Source of the DNA: Actinorugispora endophytica
Lineage (GTDB): Bacteria > Actinomycetota > Actinomycetes > Streptosporangiales > Streptosporangiaceae
DNA length: 64,000 nt
NCBI RefSeq assembly: GCF_004363075.1
Contig: NZ_SNYN01000008.1
Coordinates: 87,935-151,934 of the forward strand
Direction of reading: 5' to 3'
The first letter of the stretch is position 1; every line of letters starts with the position of its first letter. The notes beneath the pieces were generated by a model. It worked only from the letters and a program-made list of their open reading frames with translations. It made no database searches and was not told the origin of the DNA. This document shows, in pieces, positions 9,771-18,288 of this stretch. Made by a program: the position numbers and the translations under genes.

Positions 9771-11312
9771 TCAGCGCGCGGTCTCGGTGGCCCTGGACTC
9801 GCGGATCACCGTGACCCGGATCTGCCCCGGGTAGGTGAGCTCCTCCTCGACTCGCTTGGCGATGTCGCGCGCGATCACCTGCGCCTGCACGTCGTCCACC
9901 GCCTCGGGTCTGACCATCACCCGGATCTCCCGCCCCGCCTGCATCGCGAAGACCTTCTCCACGCCCTCGTTGGCGCGGGCGATCTCCTCCATCCGCTGCA
10001 ACCGCTCCACATAGGACTCCAGCGACTCCCGGCGCGCCCCCGGGCGGCTCCCGCTGATCGCGTCGGCGGCCTGGGTCAGCACCGCCTCGACCGTGCGCAC
10101 CTCCACCTCGTTGTGGTGCGCCTCGATGGCGTGCACGACGTCCTCGTTCTCGCCGTAGCGGCGGGCGATCTCCGCGCCGATCATCGCGTGGCTGCCCTCG
10201 ACCTCGTGCGTCAGCGCCTTGCCGATGTCGTGCAGCAGCGCGCAGCGCTTCATCAACCGCGCGTCCATCCCCAGCTCCGCGGCCATCATCCCGGCCAGGT
10301 GCGCGCACTCCACCAGGTGCGCCAGCACGTTCTGGCCGTAGGAGGTGCGGTAGCGCAGCTGACCGAGCAGAGTGACCAGCTCGGGGTGCATGTCGGTGAG
10401 GCCGACCTCGACGAGGGCGTCCTCACCCGCGCGCACGCAGAGCTGGTCCACCTCCACACGGCTGGTCTCGTAGACCTCCTCGATCCGGTGCGGATGAATC
10501 CGCCCGTCCAGGACGAGCTTCTCCAGGGTGAGGCGGGCGACCTCTCTGCGGACCGGGTCGAAGCACGACAGCAGCACCGCCTCGGGGGTGTCGTCGATGA
10601 TCAGGTTGACCCCCGTGACCATCTCGAAGGCGCGGATGTTGCGGCCCTCACGACCGATGATCCGGCCTTTCATGTCGTCGCCGGGCAGATGGACGACCGA
10701 GACGACCGACTCGCTCGTCTGCTCGCTCGCCAACCGCTGGATGGCCAGCGTGATGATCTTCCGGGCCCGCGCCTCGCCGTTCTTCCGCGCGTCCTTCTCG
10801 ATGTCCCGCGCGATCAGCGCGGCCTCGCGCTTGGCCTGGTTCTCCACCTCCGCCACCAGCGCCGCTCTGGCGTCCTCCGCGCTCAGCGCCGCGGCGGCCT
10901 CGAGGACGGCGAGCCGCTCCCGGTCGAGTCCGGCGAGTTCGGCCTCGCGCACGTCCAGGCCCGCGGCGCGCTCCTCGTCCCGGCGGCGGGCCTCGGCAAG
11001 TCGGCGGGCGTCCTCGTCGAGGCGCTGCTCCCGCTCGCCCACACGCCGCTCCCGGCGTTCCAGATCCGCGCGACGCCCGTCCAGCCGCGCCTCGACCTCG
11101 GCCTGCTCGGCCACGGCGGCCGCGGTCCTGCGCTCGGCGGCCTGCTCGGCCTCGACCCGGATGCGGTCGGCCTGCTGCCGGGCCTCCTCCACGAGCACGG
11201 TCGCGCGGGCCCTCACCGCGCGCGCCGACCTGGCCAGCAGGAACCCGCCGGTGAGGAGCACGGCCAGCGCCACGAGGAACACCGCGACCAGCAGGCCGGT
11301 CACGCCGTCCAT
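9771..11312 (-). CDS. rny: Ribonuclease Y
   Basis: Membrane-anchored endoribonuclease of 513 residues that starts mRNA decay. Domains in order: N-terminal transmembrane helix (about 5-27), long coiled coil rich in Glu/Arg/Ala (about 30-200), KH domain with M-K-G-R-I-I-G-R-E-G-R-N-I-R, then an HD domain with L-L-H-D-I-G-K as metal ligands. Length is typical. It lies downstream of recX in the same direction, as in other actinomycetes that have the gene. RNase J is encoded 20 kb away, so this organism carries both decay enzymes. Confidence 0.95.
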   Translation of the reverse strand: MDGVTGLLVAVFLVALAVLLTGGFLLARSARAVRARATVLVEEARQQADRIRVEAEQAAERRTAAAVAEQAEVEARLDGRRADLERRERRVGEREQRLDEDARRLAEARRRDEERAAGLDVREAELAGLDRERLAVLEAAAALSAEDARAALVAEVENQAKREAALIARDIEKDARKNGEARARKIITLAIQRLASEQTSESVVSVVHLPGDDMKGRIIGREGRNIRAFEMVTGVNLIIDDTPEAVLLSCFDPVRREVARLTLEKLVLDGRIHPHRIEEVYETSRVEVDQLCVRAGEDALVEVGLTDMHPELVTLLGQLRYRTSYGQNVLAHLVECAHLAGMMAAELGMDARLMKRCALLHDIGKALTHEVEGSHAMIGAEIARRYGENEDVVHAIEAHHNEVEVRTVEAVLTQAADAISGSRPGARRESLESYVERLQRMEEIARANEGVEKVFAMQAGREIRVMVRPEAVDDVQAQVIARDIAKRVEEELTYPGQIRVTVIRESRATETAR

Positions 11313-11517
11313 GGACTACCCCCCACCGTGCCCTGTCCGGACTCGGCCGCTCCCCGCACTTCACACGGGACGGCTCCACCACGTGGTCGCACACGTGTCG
11401 TCCGTCGGGTTATGGCTACCCGTCGCGCAAGCGAGCTAACTCGCCCTCTGCCGTGAGGTTAGGGTGCGCGGGGCCTCTCGGGCAACCAGGGCTCCGCCGG
11501 CGGCCGCGCCGGTCACC

Positions 11518-12087
11518 TCACCCGGGGCCGGGCTCGTCGAGGCCGGCGTCGAGCCCCTCGGCCTCCAGCTCCGCGCGGATCAGCCGGTAGGCGAGCCCCG
11601 CCGGGTAGCCCTTGCGGGCGAGCATGCCCATGAGCCTGCGGGTGCGCACCTCCGCGCTCCTGCCCCGGGTCCCGGCGAGCTTCCGGCGGATCAGGGAGCG
11701 CGCGGTGGCCTCCTCCTGTTCGGGGCTGAGCTCGTCCACCGCTCCGCGCACCGTCTCCTCGTCGACCCCGCGCCGGCGCAGCTCGGAGGCCAGGGCGCGC
11801 CGGGCCAGTCCCCGGCCGGCGTGCCGGGACTCCACCCACGCCCCGGCGAAGGCGGCGTCGTCGATGATGCCGACCTCGCTGTACCGGCTGAGGACCGCCT
11901 CGGCCGCTTCGTCGGGGATATCGCGTTTGCGCAGCGCGTCGGCGAGCTGGGCCCGGGTGCGCGGGGCGAAGGTGAGCAGTCGCAGGCAGATCTCGCGGGC
12001 CTTGGCCTCGGGGTCCGCCTCCGGCCGCGTACCGGCGACCGGAGGCTCCTCGTACTCCGTGTGGTGGTCGGTCTCCCGATCAGGCAT
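11518..12087 (-). CDS. recX: RecA regulator RecX
   Basis: 189-residue RecX-family protein that binds RecA filaments and limits recombinase activity. It has the three tandem helical repeats of the family, e.g. [13 protein letters not shown] and [10 protein letters not shown]. The ATG at 12087 overlaps the last 8 bases of recA, so the genes are translationally coupled. The frame is open further upstream inside recA, but that part is Arg/Ser/Pro-rich shadow of the recA tail. Confidence 0.93.
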   Translation of the reverse strand: MPDRETDHHTEYEEPPVAGTRPEADPEAKAREICLRLLTFAPRTRAQLADALRKRDIPDEAAEAVLSRYSEVGIIDDAAFAGAWVESRHAGRGLARRALASELRRRGVDEETVRGAVDELSPEQEEATARSLIRRKLAGTRGRSAEVRTRRLMGMLARKGYPAGLAYRLIRAELEAEGLDAGLDEPGPG

Positions 12088-14353
12088 CGGTGGCGGTGAC
12101 CGGCTTGGACTCCACCACCGGCTTGGGCTCCGCCACCGGCTTGGGCTCCGCCACGGCCTTGGGCTCCGCCGCGGCCTTGCCGCGCGGCGTCCGCTTCGCG
12201 GTGGCCGGAGCCGCGGCCGGCTCCTTGGCGGCCTTGGCGGGCTCGCTGGTCGCGCTGTCGTCCCCACCGGTGGGGATGCCCAGCTTGTCCTTGATCCGCT
12301 TCTCGATCTCGTTGGCCATGTCGACGTTCTCGCGCAGGAAGTTCCGCGCGTTCTCCTTGCCCTGGCCGAGCTGGGTGCCCTCGTAGGTGTACCAGGCCCC
12401 GGACTTGCGCACGATCCCGTTCTCGACGCCGAGGTCGATCAGACCGCCCTCGCGGGAGACCCCGACACCGTAGAGGATGTCGAACTCCGCCTGCTTGAAC
12501 GGCGGCGCGGTCTTGTTCTTGACGACCTTGACCCGGGTCCGGTTGCCGACCGCGTCGGTACCGTCCTTCAGCGTCTCGATCCGGCGCACGTCCAGTCGCA
12601 CCGACGCGTAGAACTTCAGCGCCCGCCCGCCCGAGGTGGTCTCGGGGCTGTTGTGCACCATTACCCCGTCGACGAAGTAATTGTGGTTTCCTTCGACCTC
12701 GATGTCGAACTTGCGCATGCTGCGGGTCTGCGGCTTGACACGCACGTCGAGGATCGGAGCGGGGACCAGCCTCTCGACGGGCTCGGCGAACTGAGGCTCG
12801 ACCTCGCAGCGGCCGCGGAACCGTGGCAGCAGCTTGTAGTCCATGGACTCGTGCACGTAGGGAGCGACGATCTCCATGAACTTGGCCGAGGCCTCCGTGT
12901 TGAACACGATGAAGCTCTTCTTCTCGGTACCGCGCTCGGCCAGCTTGACGCTGAGCCCGTGGGTGTCGCGCAGGTAATCGGCCAACCGAACCCTGGAACC
13001 CGGACTCATCGCCTCGACGCAGATTTCGATCCGGCCGCTGCCGCCCTCCGTGCGGGCCTGGACACCCTTGGAACCCGGGGTGAAGCACCCGTCGTCCATG
13101 TACCACACGGCCAGCGCGAGTGGGGTCAGTTCCTTCAGGAACTCCCAGGTGAAGTGCTTCTTGCCATCACCGAAGTACACGACCTTACGCAGCTCTTCGA
13201 GCTCGGGCAGCGGGGTGAAGTCGGCGAACACCGCCTGCTTGGCGTTGGCGGTCCGAGAATGTCCGATGTTGGACAGCAGCGAGACCTTCCAGTCGAGGTA
13301 CTCCTCCTGCGTGACTCCGTGCCCCATTCGGAATCGCACGCCGGTGCGGCCTCGGCGGTCGGGCGAGAGGTTGCCGTCTCCCATAACGGAGCCATAGACG
13401 ACCTGGCGCTGTTGGTCGCTCAGGTAGTGCGTCTCGTTGGCCAGGACCCGATCCCCGGTGATGAGCTCGCCCGCCTCACGCCATCCGCCCGGCGTGCGGA
13501 CCAGGTGGTTGGGCGTGGCGGCGAACTGCGCCTTGCCGTTCTTCCCCGACTTACCCACGGTGAACTGCAGGAAGTACTCGGCGTTGCCGTTGTCGAACCA
13601 GTTCACGACCCTGCGGGGGACGACCTGGTCCGTCTCGGGGTCGTAGGAGAGGACCTCGACGTCCATCTTCTGGTCGACGATCTTGCCGATCTTCTCCTGG
13701 GATCCGTCGGCGAGCGTTACCCGGGTGCTGTAGTTCATGCACCCGAACATCACCCCGACCTTCTCGCGGAGCTGGTTGATGAAGATGGCAGTGGTGTTCG
13801 TCTGGTGCAGGGCGCCCGCGATCTTGCGCAGGGCCTGGGACATCAGGCGGGCCTGCAGACCCACGTGGCTGTCGCCCATCTCGCCCTCGATCTCGGCGCG
13901 CGGCACGAGCGCGGCGACGGAGTCGATGACGATGATGGAGACCGCGCCGGAGCGGATCAGCATGTCGACGATCTCCAGCGCCTGCTCGCCCGTGTCGGGC
14001 TGGGACAGCAGGAGGTCGTCGGTGTTCACGCCGATCTTCTTGGCGTAGGAGGGGTCGAGCGCGTGCTCGGCGTCCACGAACGCCGCGATGCCGCCCAGCC
14101 GCTGCGCGCTGGCCACGGCGTGCAGCGCGACGGTCGTCTTGCCGGAGGACTCCGGACCGTAGATCTCGACGATCCGTCCCCGGGGGATGCCGCCGATGCC
14201 CAGGGCCACGTCCAGGGAGATGGCCCCGGTGGGGATGGACTCGATGGGCGGACGCTCGTCATCGCCCAAGCGCATGATGGAGCCCTTGCCGAACTGGCGC
14301 TCGATCTGCGCGAGTGCGGTTTCAAGAGCTTTGTCTCGATCAGCAGCTGCCAC
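12080..14353 (-). CDS. recA: Recombinase RecA precursor with intein
   Basis: DNA strand-exchange and SOS co-protease protein, encoded as a 757-residue precursor. Extein N (residues 1-204) has Walker [10 protein letters not shown] at about 66-74 and ends in G-V-M-F-G; extein C resumes with S-P-E-T-T-S-G-G-R. Together the exteins give 393 residues. The 364-residue insert is an intein (separate entry). The GTG at 14353 is chosen because aggg-type ribosome-binding sequence lies 6 bases upstream (minus-strand aggggtttccc before gtg) and [10 protein letters not shown] aligns with the usual RecA start; an ATG at 14389 is in frame but lacks a good site. The C-terminus carries a degenerate repeat of E-P-K-P-V-A units. 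A LexA-like box lies about 190 bases upstream. Confidence 0.97.
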   Translation of the reverse strand: MAAADRDKALETALAQIERQFGKGSIMRLGDDERPPIESIPTGAISLDVALGIGGIPRGRIVEIYGPESSGKTTVALHAVASAQRLGGIAAFVDAEHALDPSYAKKIGVNTDDLLLSQPDTGEQALEIVDMLIRSGAVSIIVIDSVAALVPRAEIEGEMGDSHVGLQARLMSQALRKIAGALHQTNTTAIFINQLREKVGVMFGCMNYSTRVTLADGSQEKIGKIVDQKMDVEVLSYDPETDQVVPRRVVNWFDNGNAEYFLQFTVGKSGKNGKAQFAATPNHLVRTPGGWREAGELITGDRVLANETHYLSDQQRQVVYGSVMGDGNLSPDRRGRTGVRFRMGHGVTQEEYLDWKVSLLSNIGHSRTANAKQAVFADFTPLPELEELRKVVYFGDGKKHFTWEFLKELTPLALAVWYMDDGCFTPGSKGVQARTEGGSGRIEICVEAMSPGSRVRLADYLRDTHGLSVKLAERGTEKKSFIVFNTEASAKFMEIVAPYVHESMDYKLLPRFRGRCEVEPQFAEPVERLVPAPILDVRVKPQTRSMRKFDIEVEGNHNYFVDGVMVHNSPETTSGGRALKFYASVRLDVRRIETLKDGTDAVGNRTRVKVVKNKTAPPFKQAEFDILYGVGVSREGGLIDLGVENGIVRKSGAWYTYEGTQLGQGKENARNFLRENVDMANEIEKRIKDKLGIPTGGDDSATSEPAKAAKEPAAAPATAKRTPRGKAAAEPKAVAEPKPVAEPKPVVESKPVTATDA
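12095..12185 (-). repeat. Short tandem repeats in the recA C-terminal tail
   Basis: Degenerate 18-base units (ggcttgggctccgccacc and variants) repeat four to five times and encode E-P-K-P-V/A-A-like hexapeptides. The acidic/basic Pro-rich tail is outside the RecA fold and probably varies in unit number between strains. Confidence 0.7.
12650..13741 (-). mobile_element. RecA intein with LAGLIDADG homing endonuclease
   Basis: Self-splicing protein element of 364 residues in frame inside recA. Cys1 follows extein M-F-G; the last residues are V-H-N (His363, Asn364) before extein Ser, as needed for cysteine-initiated splicing. Block B T-P-N-H has Thr76 and His79; block F is N-H-N-Y-F-V-D-G at 352-359. 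Two dodecapeptide motifs mark a DOD endonuclease: G-S-V-M-G-D-G-N-L near 117-125 (Asp122) and V-W-Y-M-D-D-G near 212-218 (Asp216/217). All splicing and endonuclease residues appear intact. The site is the M-F-G/S-P-E-T-T position used by the Mycobacterium leprae RecA intein, not the M. tuberculosis one. Parts are less GC-rich than the exteins (32/60 G+C at 13141-13200 versus 41/60 at 14221-14280). Confidence 0.96.
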
Positions 14354-14543
14354 GGGAAACCCCTGTTGGGTCGATGCCTTCTTCTTCATGATGAGGATGA
14401 CGCTACGCGGCGCCGGTGACATTTCGCGACGCGTTCGCCCCTCCTGTGGACAACCGCCGAGCGGTCCTCCTACCTGGGCGGCTTCGGCCGCCCGCCGGGT
14501 GGCACGGCGGCCACTCCAGGCCCGGGTACACCACCACCCTACC

Positions 14544-14557
14544 CGAACCTCTGTTCG
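14544..14557. promoter_or_regulatory. LexA (SOS) box upstream of recA
   Basis: Perfect palindrome cgaac-ctct-gttcg at 14544-14557, matching the actinobacterial LexA operator form CGAAC-N4-GTTCG. It is about 190 bases before the recA GTG and 55 bases after the DUF3046 stop. It predicts DNA-damage control of recA-recX. Confidence 0.85.
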
Positions 14558-14611
14558 ATTCTCGTCCGCTCCGCGTGCGCCGGGCGTGTCGGCACCGCGC
14601 CCCGCGGGCGG

Positions 14612-14806
14612 TCAGCGGGCGGCGGCGGGCAGGCCGAAGGACTCGCACACCGCGCGCCACACCTCCTTTGCGGCGACGCCGTCGTCGAGGGCCTGGCGGA
14701 CCGTGCGCGAGCCGAGTTCCTCGATCACGTGGTCGCGCGCCAGGCTGTCGGCGTAGGCCTCGCCGAACTGCTCGTTCATCCGCTGCCAGAACTGGGAGAG
14801 TCTCAT
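14612..14806 (-). CDS. DUF3046 family protein
   Basis: Small protein of 64 residues, M-R-L-S-Q-F-W-Q-R-M at the start, with the pattern of the DUF3046 family, which lies immediately upstream of recA in many actinomycetes. The ATG at 14806 has an excellent ribosome-binding site (ggagggg directly before it). No function is established. It is in the same direction as recA but separated by the LexA box. Confidence 0.85.
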   Translation of the reverse strand: MRLSQFWQRMNEQFGEAYADSLARDHVIEELGSRTVRQALDDGVAAKEVWRAVCESFGLPAAAR

Positions 14807-14872
14807 CCCCTCCAGTATCGGCCCCGTCCCGACCGCTTTCACTCCGTCCGCCCCCGACGGCAGACTGGGGGG

Positions 14873-15358
14873 ATGGACGTCGAGACGAGACCGATGGAGC
14901 CGGACGACCTGGACCGGCTGGTCGAGGTGAGCCTGGCCGCCGACACCCTGTTCGCCGGGGCCGGGCTGGAACTGCCGCCGGACGACCCGGCGCCGGTGCT
15001 GGCGCGCTGCTCCCCGGTCCTGGTCGCGGGGCGTCCCGCGATGGGGCTGGCCGCGCTGGTCGAGCTGGACGGCGGGGCGCACCTGGAGCAGCTCGCGGTG
15101 CACCCCGGGCACGGGCGGCGCGGGGTCGGGACCGCGCTGCTGGAGGCGGCCTGCTCCGACGCCCGGCGGCGCGGGCACCGGGGCATGACCCTGACCACCT
15201 TCCGCGACCTGCCCTGGAACGGCCCCTGGTACGCCCGCCGCGGCTTCTCCGAGCTCCCCGAGTCCGCGTGGGGCCCTGAACTGGCCGCCCGGTGGCGGGC
15301 GGAGGCCGACGCCGGAATCGTGGTCGCCCCGCGGCTGGTGATGCGCCGCGCGCTCTGA
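14873..15358 (+). CDS. GNAT family N-acetyltransferase
   Basis: 161-residue acyltransferase of the GNAT superfamily. The acetyl-CoA loop is visible as V-H-P-G-H-G-R-R-G-V-G-T-A-L-L, and the C-terminal strand as W-Y-A-R-R-G-F. The ATG at 14873 follows ctgggggg. It diverges from the DUF3046 gene and converges with the ROK regulator. Substrate unknown. Confidence 0.85.
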   Translation: MDVETRPMEPDDLDRLVEVSLAADTLFAGAGLELPPDDPAPVLARCSPVLVAGRPAMGLAALVELDGGAHLEQLAVHPGHGRRGVGTALLEAACSDARRRGHRGMTLTTFRDLPWNGPWYARRGFSELPESAWGPELAARWRAEADAGIVVAPRLVMRRAL

Positions 15359-15405
15359 GCCACGGCGGCCCCGCGCACCGCACCCGTCGCCGCCGGGCGG
15401 GGCGG

Positions 15406-16623
15406 TCAGCCGACCGTGGAGGCGAACAGCTCCTCGCGTGCCCGCTTCAGCGCCGCCAGGACCGCGCCGCGCAGGACGGGGTTTCCCTCGACCCCGCTGA
15501 CGGCGACCTCGGAGGCGTTGGGGCCTATGCGGCCCGCCGCGGCCGCGACCCGCCGGGCCAGGTCGGCGCCGCCCGCCAGCGGGAGGTCACCGCCCAGGAC
15601 GACCAGGCCCGGGTCCAGGATCACGCAGACCGAGGCGACGCCCCGGGCGATGCGCCGGGCCAGCTCGTCCAGGAACTCCTCGCCCCCCTCGGCCCCGGCC
15701 GCGGCCGCGCGCACCGCCGCGGTGGCGCCCTCGGCCCGCAGGCCGTGCGCGGCGGCCAGCGCCTGGACCTCCTTCGCCTTCACCAGGGACTGGAAGCCGT
15801 GCGCCAGCGAAGGGCGGCCGTAGGCGGTCCGCGCGGGCTGGTAGCCGCCCGGCAGGCCGACGTCGTCGGGGAGCGGGGCGCCGGGGACCGGGAGGTAGCC
15901 GATCTCGCCCGCGCCGCCGGAGCGGCCGCGGTGGATGCGGTCGCCCAGCATGATCGACATGCCGACGCCGCCGGAGCCGTTGATCCAGATCAGGACGAAG
16001 TCGGGGACGCCCGCGGCGACGCCCTCGGTGTGCTCGGCCAGCGCGGCCAGGTTGACGTCGTTCTCGATGGCCACCGAGCGCTTGAGGTCGGTGCGCAGCG
16101 CCTCCAGGACCCCCTCGTGCCAGGAGGACAGGTCGAAGGAGAAGCGGACGTCCCCGGTGCGCGGGTCCACCACGCCGGGCGTGCCGATGACGCAGGCGGT
16201 GAGGCGGTCGAGCGGGACCCCCGCGTTCTCCACGAGCCGCATGACGGCGGTGTGCACGAGCTCCACCGGCTCGTCCGAGCCGCTGGGGTCGATGGCGACC
16301 TCGGTGACGATCCGCCCCGTCACGTCCGCGATGGCGGCGGTGACCTCGTTGGGCCCCACGTCCAGGGCGGCGACGTAGGCACTGGAGGGCACCACGGCGT
16401 ACAGCGCGGCGTTGGGCCCCCTGCCGCCCGCCCGCGCCCCGATCACGTGCACCAGCTCCCGCTCCTCCAGCCTGGAGAGCAGCTGGGAGGCGGTCACCTT
16501 GGACAGCCCCGTGGCCTCCCCCAGCTGGGTGCGGGTGAGCGGTCCGGACGACAGGAGCAGCTCCAGCGCCGCTCGATCGTTGAGCTGCCGCAGCAGCCGC
16601 GGGGTCCCCGGGCGTCGAGACAT
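15406..16623 (-). CDS. ROK family transcriptional repressor
   Basis: 405-residue regulator: N-terminal winged helix-turn-helix (about 10-75, with L-T-R-T-Q-L-G-E-A-T-G-L-S), then a sugar-kinase-like ROK domain with an actin-type fold (A-A-L-D-V-G-P-N-E and C-V-I-G-T-P-G-V-V-D). It has a textbook ribosome-binding site, aaggaggt, at 16640-16633. It diverges from the sugar ABC operon at 16894, which it most likely represses until a sugar ligand binds. A candidate operator is at 16650-16668 in its own leader. Confidence 0.92.
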   Translation of the reverse strand: MSRRPGTPRLLRQLNDRAALELLLSSGPLTRTQLGEATGLSKVTASQLLSRLEERELVHVIGARAGGRGPNAALYAVVPSSAYVAALDVGPNEVTAAIADVTGRIVTEVAIDPSGSDEPVELVHTAVMRLVENAGVPLDRLTACVIGTPGVVDPRTGDVRFSFDLSSWHEGVLEALRTDLKRSVAIENDVNLAALAEHTEGVAAGVPDFVLIWINGSGGVGMSIMLGDRIHRGRSGGAGEIGYLPVPGAPLPDDVGLPGGYQPARTAYGRPSLAHGFQSLVKAKEVQALAAAHGLRAEGATAAVRAAAAGAEGGEEFLDELARRIARGVASVCVILDPGLVVLGGDLPLAGGADLARRVAAAAGRIGPNASEVAVSGVEGNPVLRGAVLAALKRAREELFASTVG

Positions 16624-16649
16624 AACCGTGACACCTCCTTATCTATTTA

Positions 16650-16668
16650 TTAGGAAAGTTTCTTGTTA
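16650..16668. promoter_or_regulatory. Candidate ROK operator
   Basis: AT-rich imperfect palindrome ttaggaaagtttcttgtta, centred on aggaaa-g-tttctt, in an otherwise GC-rich divergent gap just upstream of the ROK gene's ribosome-binding site. Position and symmetry fit an autoregulatory operator; binding is inferred. Confidence 0.5.
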
Positions 16669-16893
16669 GTTTAGCGGGCAACCCGCTCGAGGTCACGCGG
16701 GTCGCACTCCTCCCGCCGGAGCCGCCCTGGTTGCGGAGGGCTGAGCCGACTCGGTACTCCACTGTCTTATCCCAGCACACCCCGCACCAACGACGAAGCC
16801 CGTACAGCGTTCGCAGCCGACCGAGATGTTCCCGGGGGCCTGGTCTTCGAAGGCTCGTCGCAGGCGAGGCGATTCGTGAAAGGGAGATCCGAA

Positions 16894-18186
16894 GTGAACA
16901 AGTTCGCGAAAGTCGCAGCGGCATCCTCGCTGCTTCTTCTGGCCTCCGCCTGCGGCGGCGGATCCGACGACGGCAGCGCCGACGGCGGGGCCCCCGAGGA
17001 GATGACCGTCTGGATCATGGGCGACTCCCAGCCGCACATCGTCGAGTACTTCGGCGAGGCGGAGGCCGCCTGGCAGGAGGCCCACCCCGGGAGCGCCCTC
17101 AACGTCGAGTTCATCCCCTGGCCCGACGTGCAGACCACGCTGACCAACGCGCTGGCCGGCGGCGACAGCCCCGACGTCATCGAGATCGGCAACGACCAGA
17201 GCTCCAACTGGGCCTCCCAGGGCGCGCTGGTGGACATCACCGAGACCGTCGACGCCTGGGACGAGGCCGCGGACCTGGACCAGAACGCGCTGGAGTTCGC
17301 CTCCTACGAGGGTTCCGTCTACGGCGTGCCGTGGTACTCGGGCGTGCGCACCCTGTACTACCGCGCCGACTGGCTGGGCGACCTCGACATCGAGCCCCCC
17401 ACCGACTGGGAATCCCTCCGCGACGCCGCCGAGAGGATCAACGAGGAGCACGACGTCCCCGGCTTCTGCGCGCCGACCGACTTCACCAACGGCATCGCCA
17501 GCTTCATCTGGAGCAACGGCGGCGAGATCGCGGTGCACGACGGCTCCGCCTGGGAGGGCCGGCTGACCGACCCGGCCACCCGGGAGGCCATCGAGTTCTA
17601 CGCGGACCTGAGCGCGGACGGCGACGTCTCCCCGTCCGCGGCCCTGGGCGCGAACGAGAACGACGGCTGCCTCAACGACATGGCCAACGGCAACCTCGGC
17701 ATGTACATCGACGGCAGCTGGGCCCGCGGGGCCTGGGAGGGCGTCGCCGAGGACCCGGCCGTCCTCGACCAGATCGAGACGACCGTGCTGCCCGGCGCCG
17801 ACGGCATGGCCCCGGCCTTCGCCGGCGGTTCCAACCTGTCGGTGTGGAGCACCACCGAGAACCCCGAGGCCGCCGCCGAGCTGCTCCAACTGCTCGCCGG
17901 CAAGGAGTGGGGCGACCGGTTCGCCGAGACCGCGGGCTTCTTCCCGGCCTACCCCGAGCTCCTGGAGCAGGACAAGTACACCTCCGACCCGCTGAAGGCG
18001 GCCGGCGCGGAGCAGATGACGAACACCCAGTTCTTCCCGGCCACCCCGAACTGGAACTCCGCCGACCAGGAGCAGAAGATCCTGCCCAAGGCCGTCCTCG
18101 AGATCGCCCAGGGCGGAGACGCCGAGGAGATCCTGGCCGGGTACAACGACCAGCTCACCGAGATCCTGAACACGCCCGTCGAGTAG
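16894..18186 (+). CDS. Sugar ABC transporter substrate-binding lipoprotein
   Basis: Family 1 extracellular solute-binding protein of 430 residues. Lipobox A-S-A-C with Cys20, a Gly/Asp-rich linker, then the binding domain starting M-T-V-W-I-M-G-D-S-Q. The GTG at 16894 is chosen over an in-frame GTG at 16876 because agggag lies 7 bases upstream and the signal peptide then starts correctly with N-K-F-A-K. It opens a four-gene unit with two permeases and a GH3 enzyme, suggesting import of a beta-linked amino-sugar oligosaccharide. The sugar itself is inferred from the enzyme. Confidence 0.92.
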   Translation: MNKFAKVAAASSLLLLASACGGGSDDGSADGGAPEEMTVWIMGDSQPHIVEYFGEAEAAWQEAHPGSALNVEFIPWPDVQTTLTNALAGGDSPDVIEIGNDQSSNWASQGALVDITETVDAWDEAADLDQNALEFASYEGSVYGVPWYSGVRTLYYRADWLGDLDIEPPTDWESLRDAAERINEEHDVPGFCAPTDFTNGIASFIWSNGGEIAVHDGSAWEGRLTDPATREAIEFYADLSADGDVSPSAALGANENDGCLNDMANGNLGMYIDGSWARGAWEGVAEDPAVLDQIETTVLPGADGMAPAFAGGSNLSVWSTTENPEAAAELLQLLAGKEWGDRFAETAGFFPAYPELLEQDKYTSDPLKAAGAEQMTNTQFFPATPNWNSADQEQKILPKAVLEIAQGGDAEEILAGYNDQLTEILNTPVE

Positions 18187-18222
18187 GCGGGCCGGTCGCA
18201 CCCGACCGCGCCGCCCTCCCCG

Positions 18223-18256
18223 CCGGTGGCCGACGGCCCCTCCCGTCGGCCACCGG
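18223..18256. terminator. Intercistronic hairpin after the sugar-binding protein gene
   Basis: Perfect 14-bp inverted repeat (ccggtggccgacgg / ccgtcggccaccgg, loop of 6) at 18223-18236 and 18243-18256, 37 bases after the binding-protein stop. It probably lowers downstream permease expression or protects the upstream message. Same placement as the hairpin after gluB. Confidence 0.75.
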
Positions 18257-18288
18257 TCCCGTGTCCCCCGATCGAGAAACTCCGAGCC

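Noticed and set aside
12080..14353. recA might be a fused or frameshifted gene because of its length
   Set aside because: The extra length is a single in-frame intein with all splice-junction residues; the exteins join to a normal RecA.
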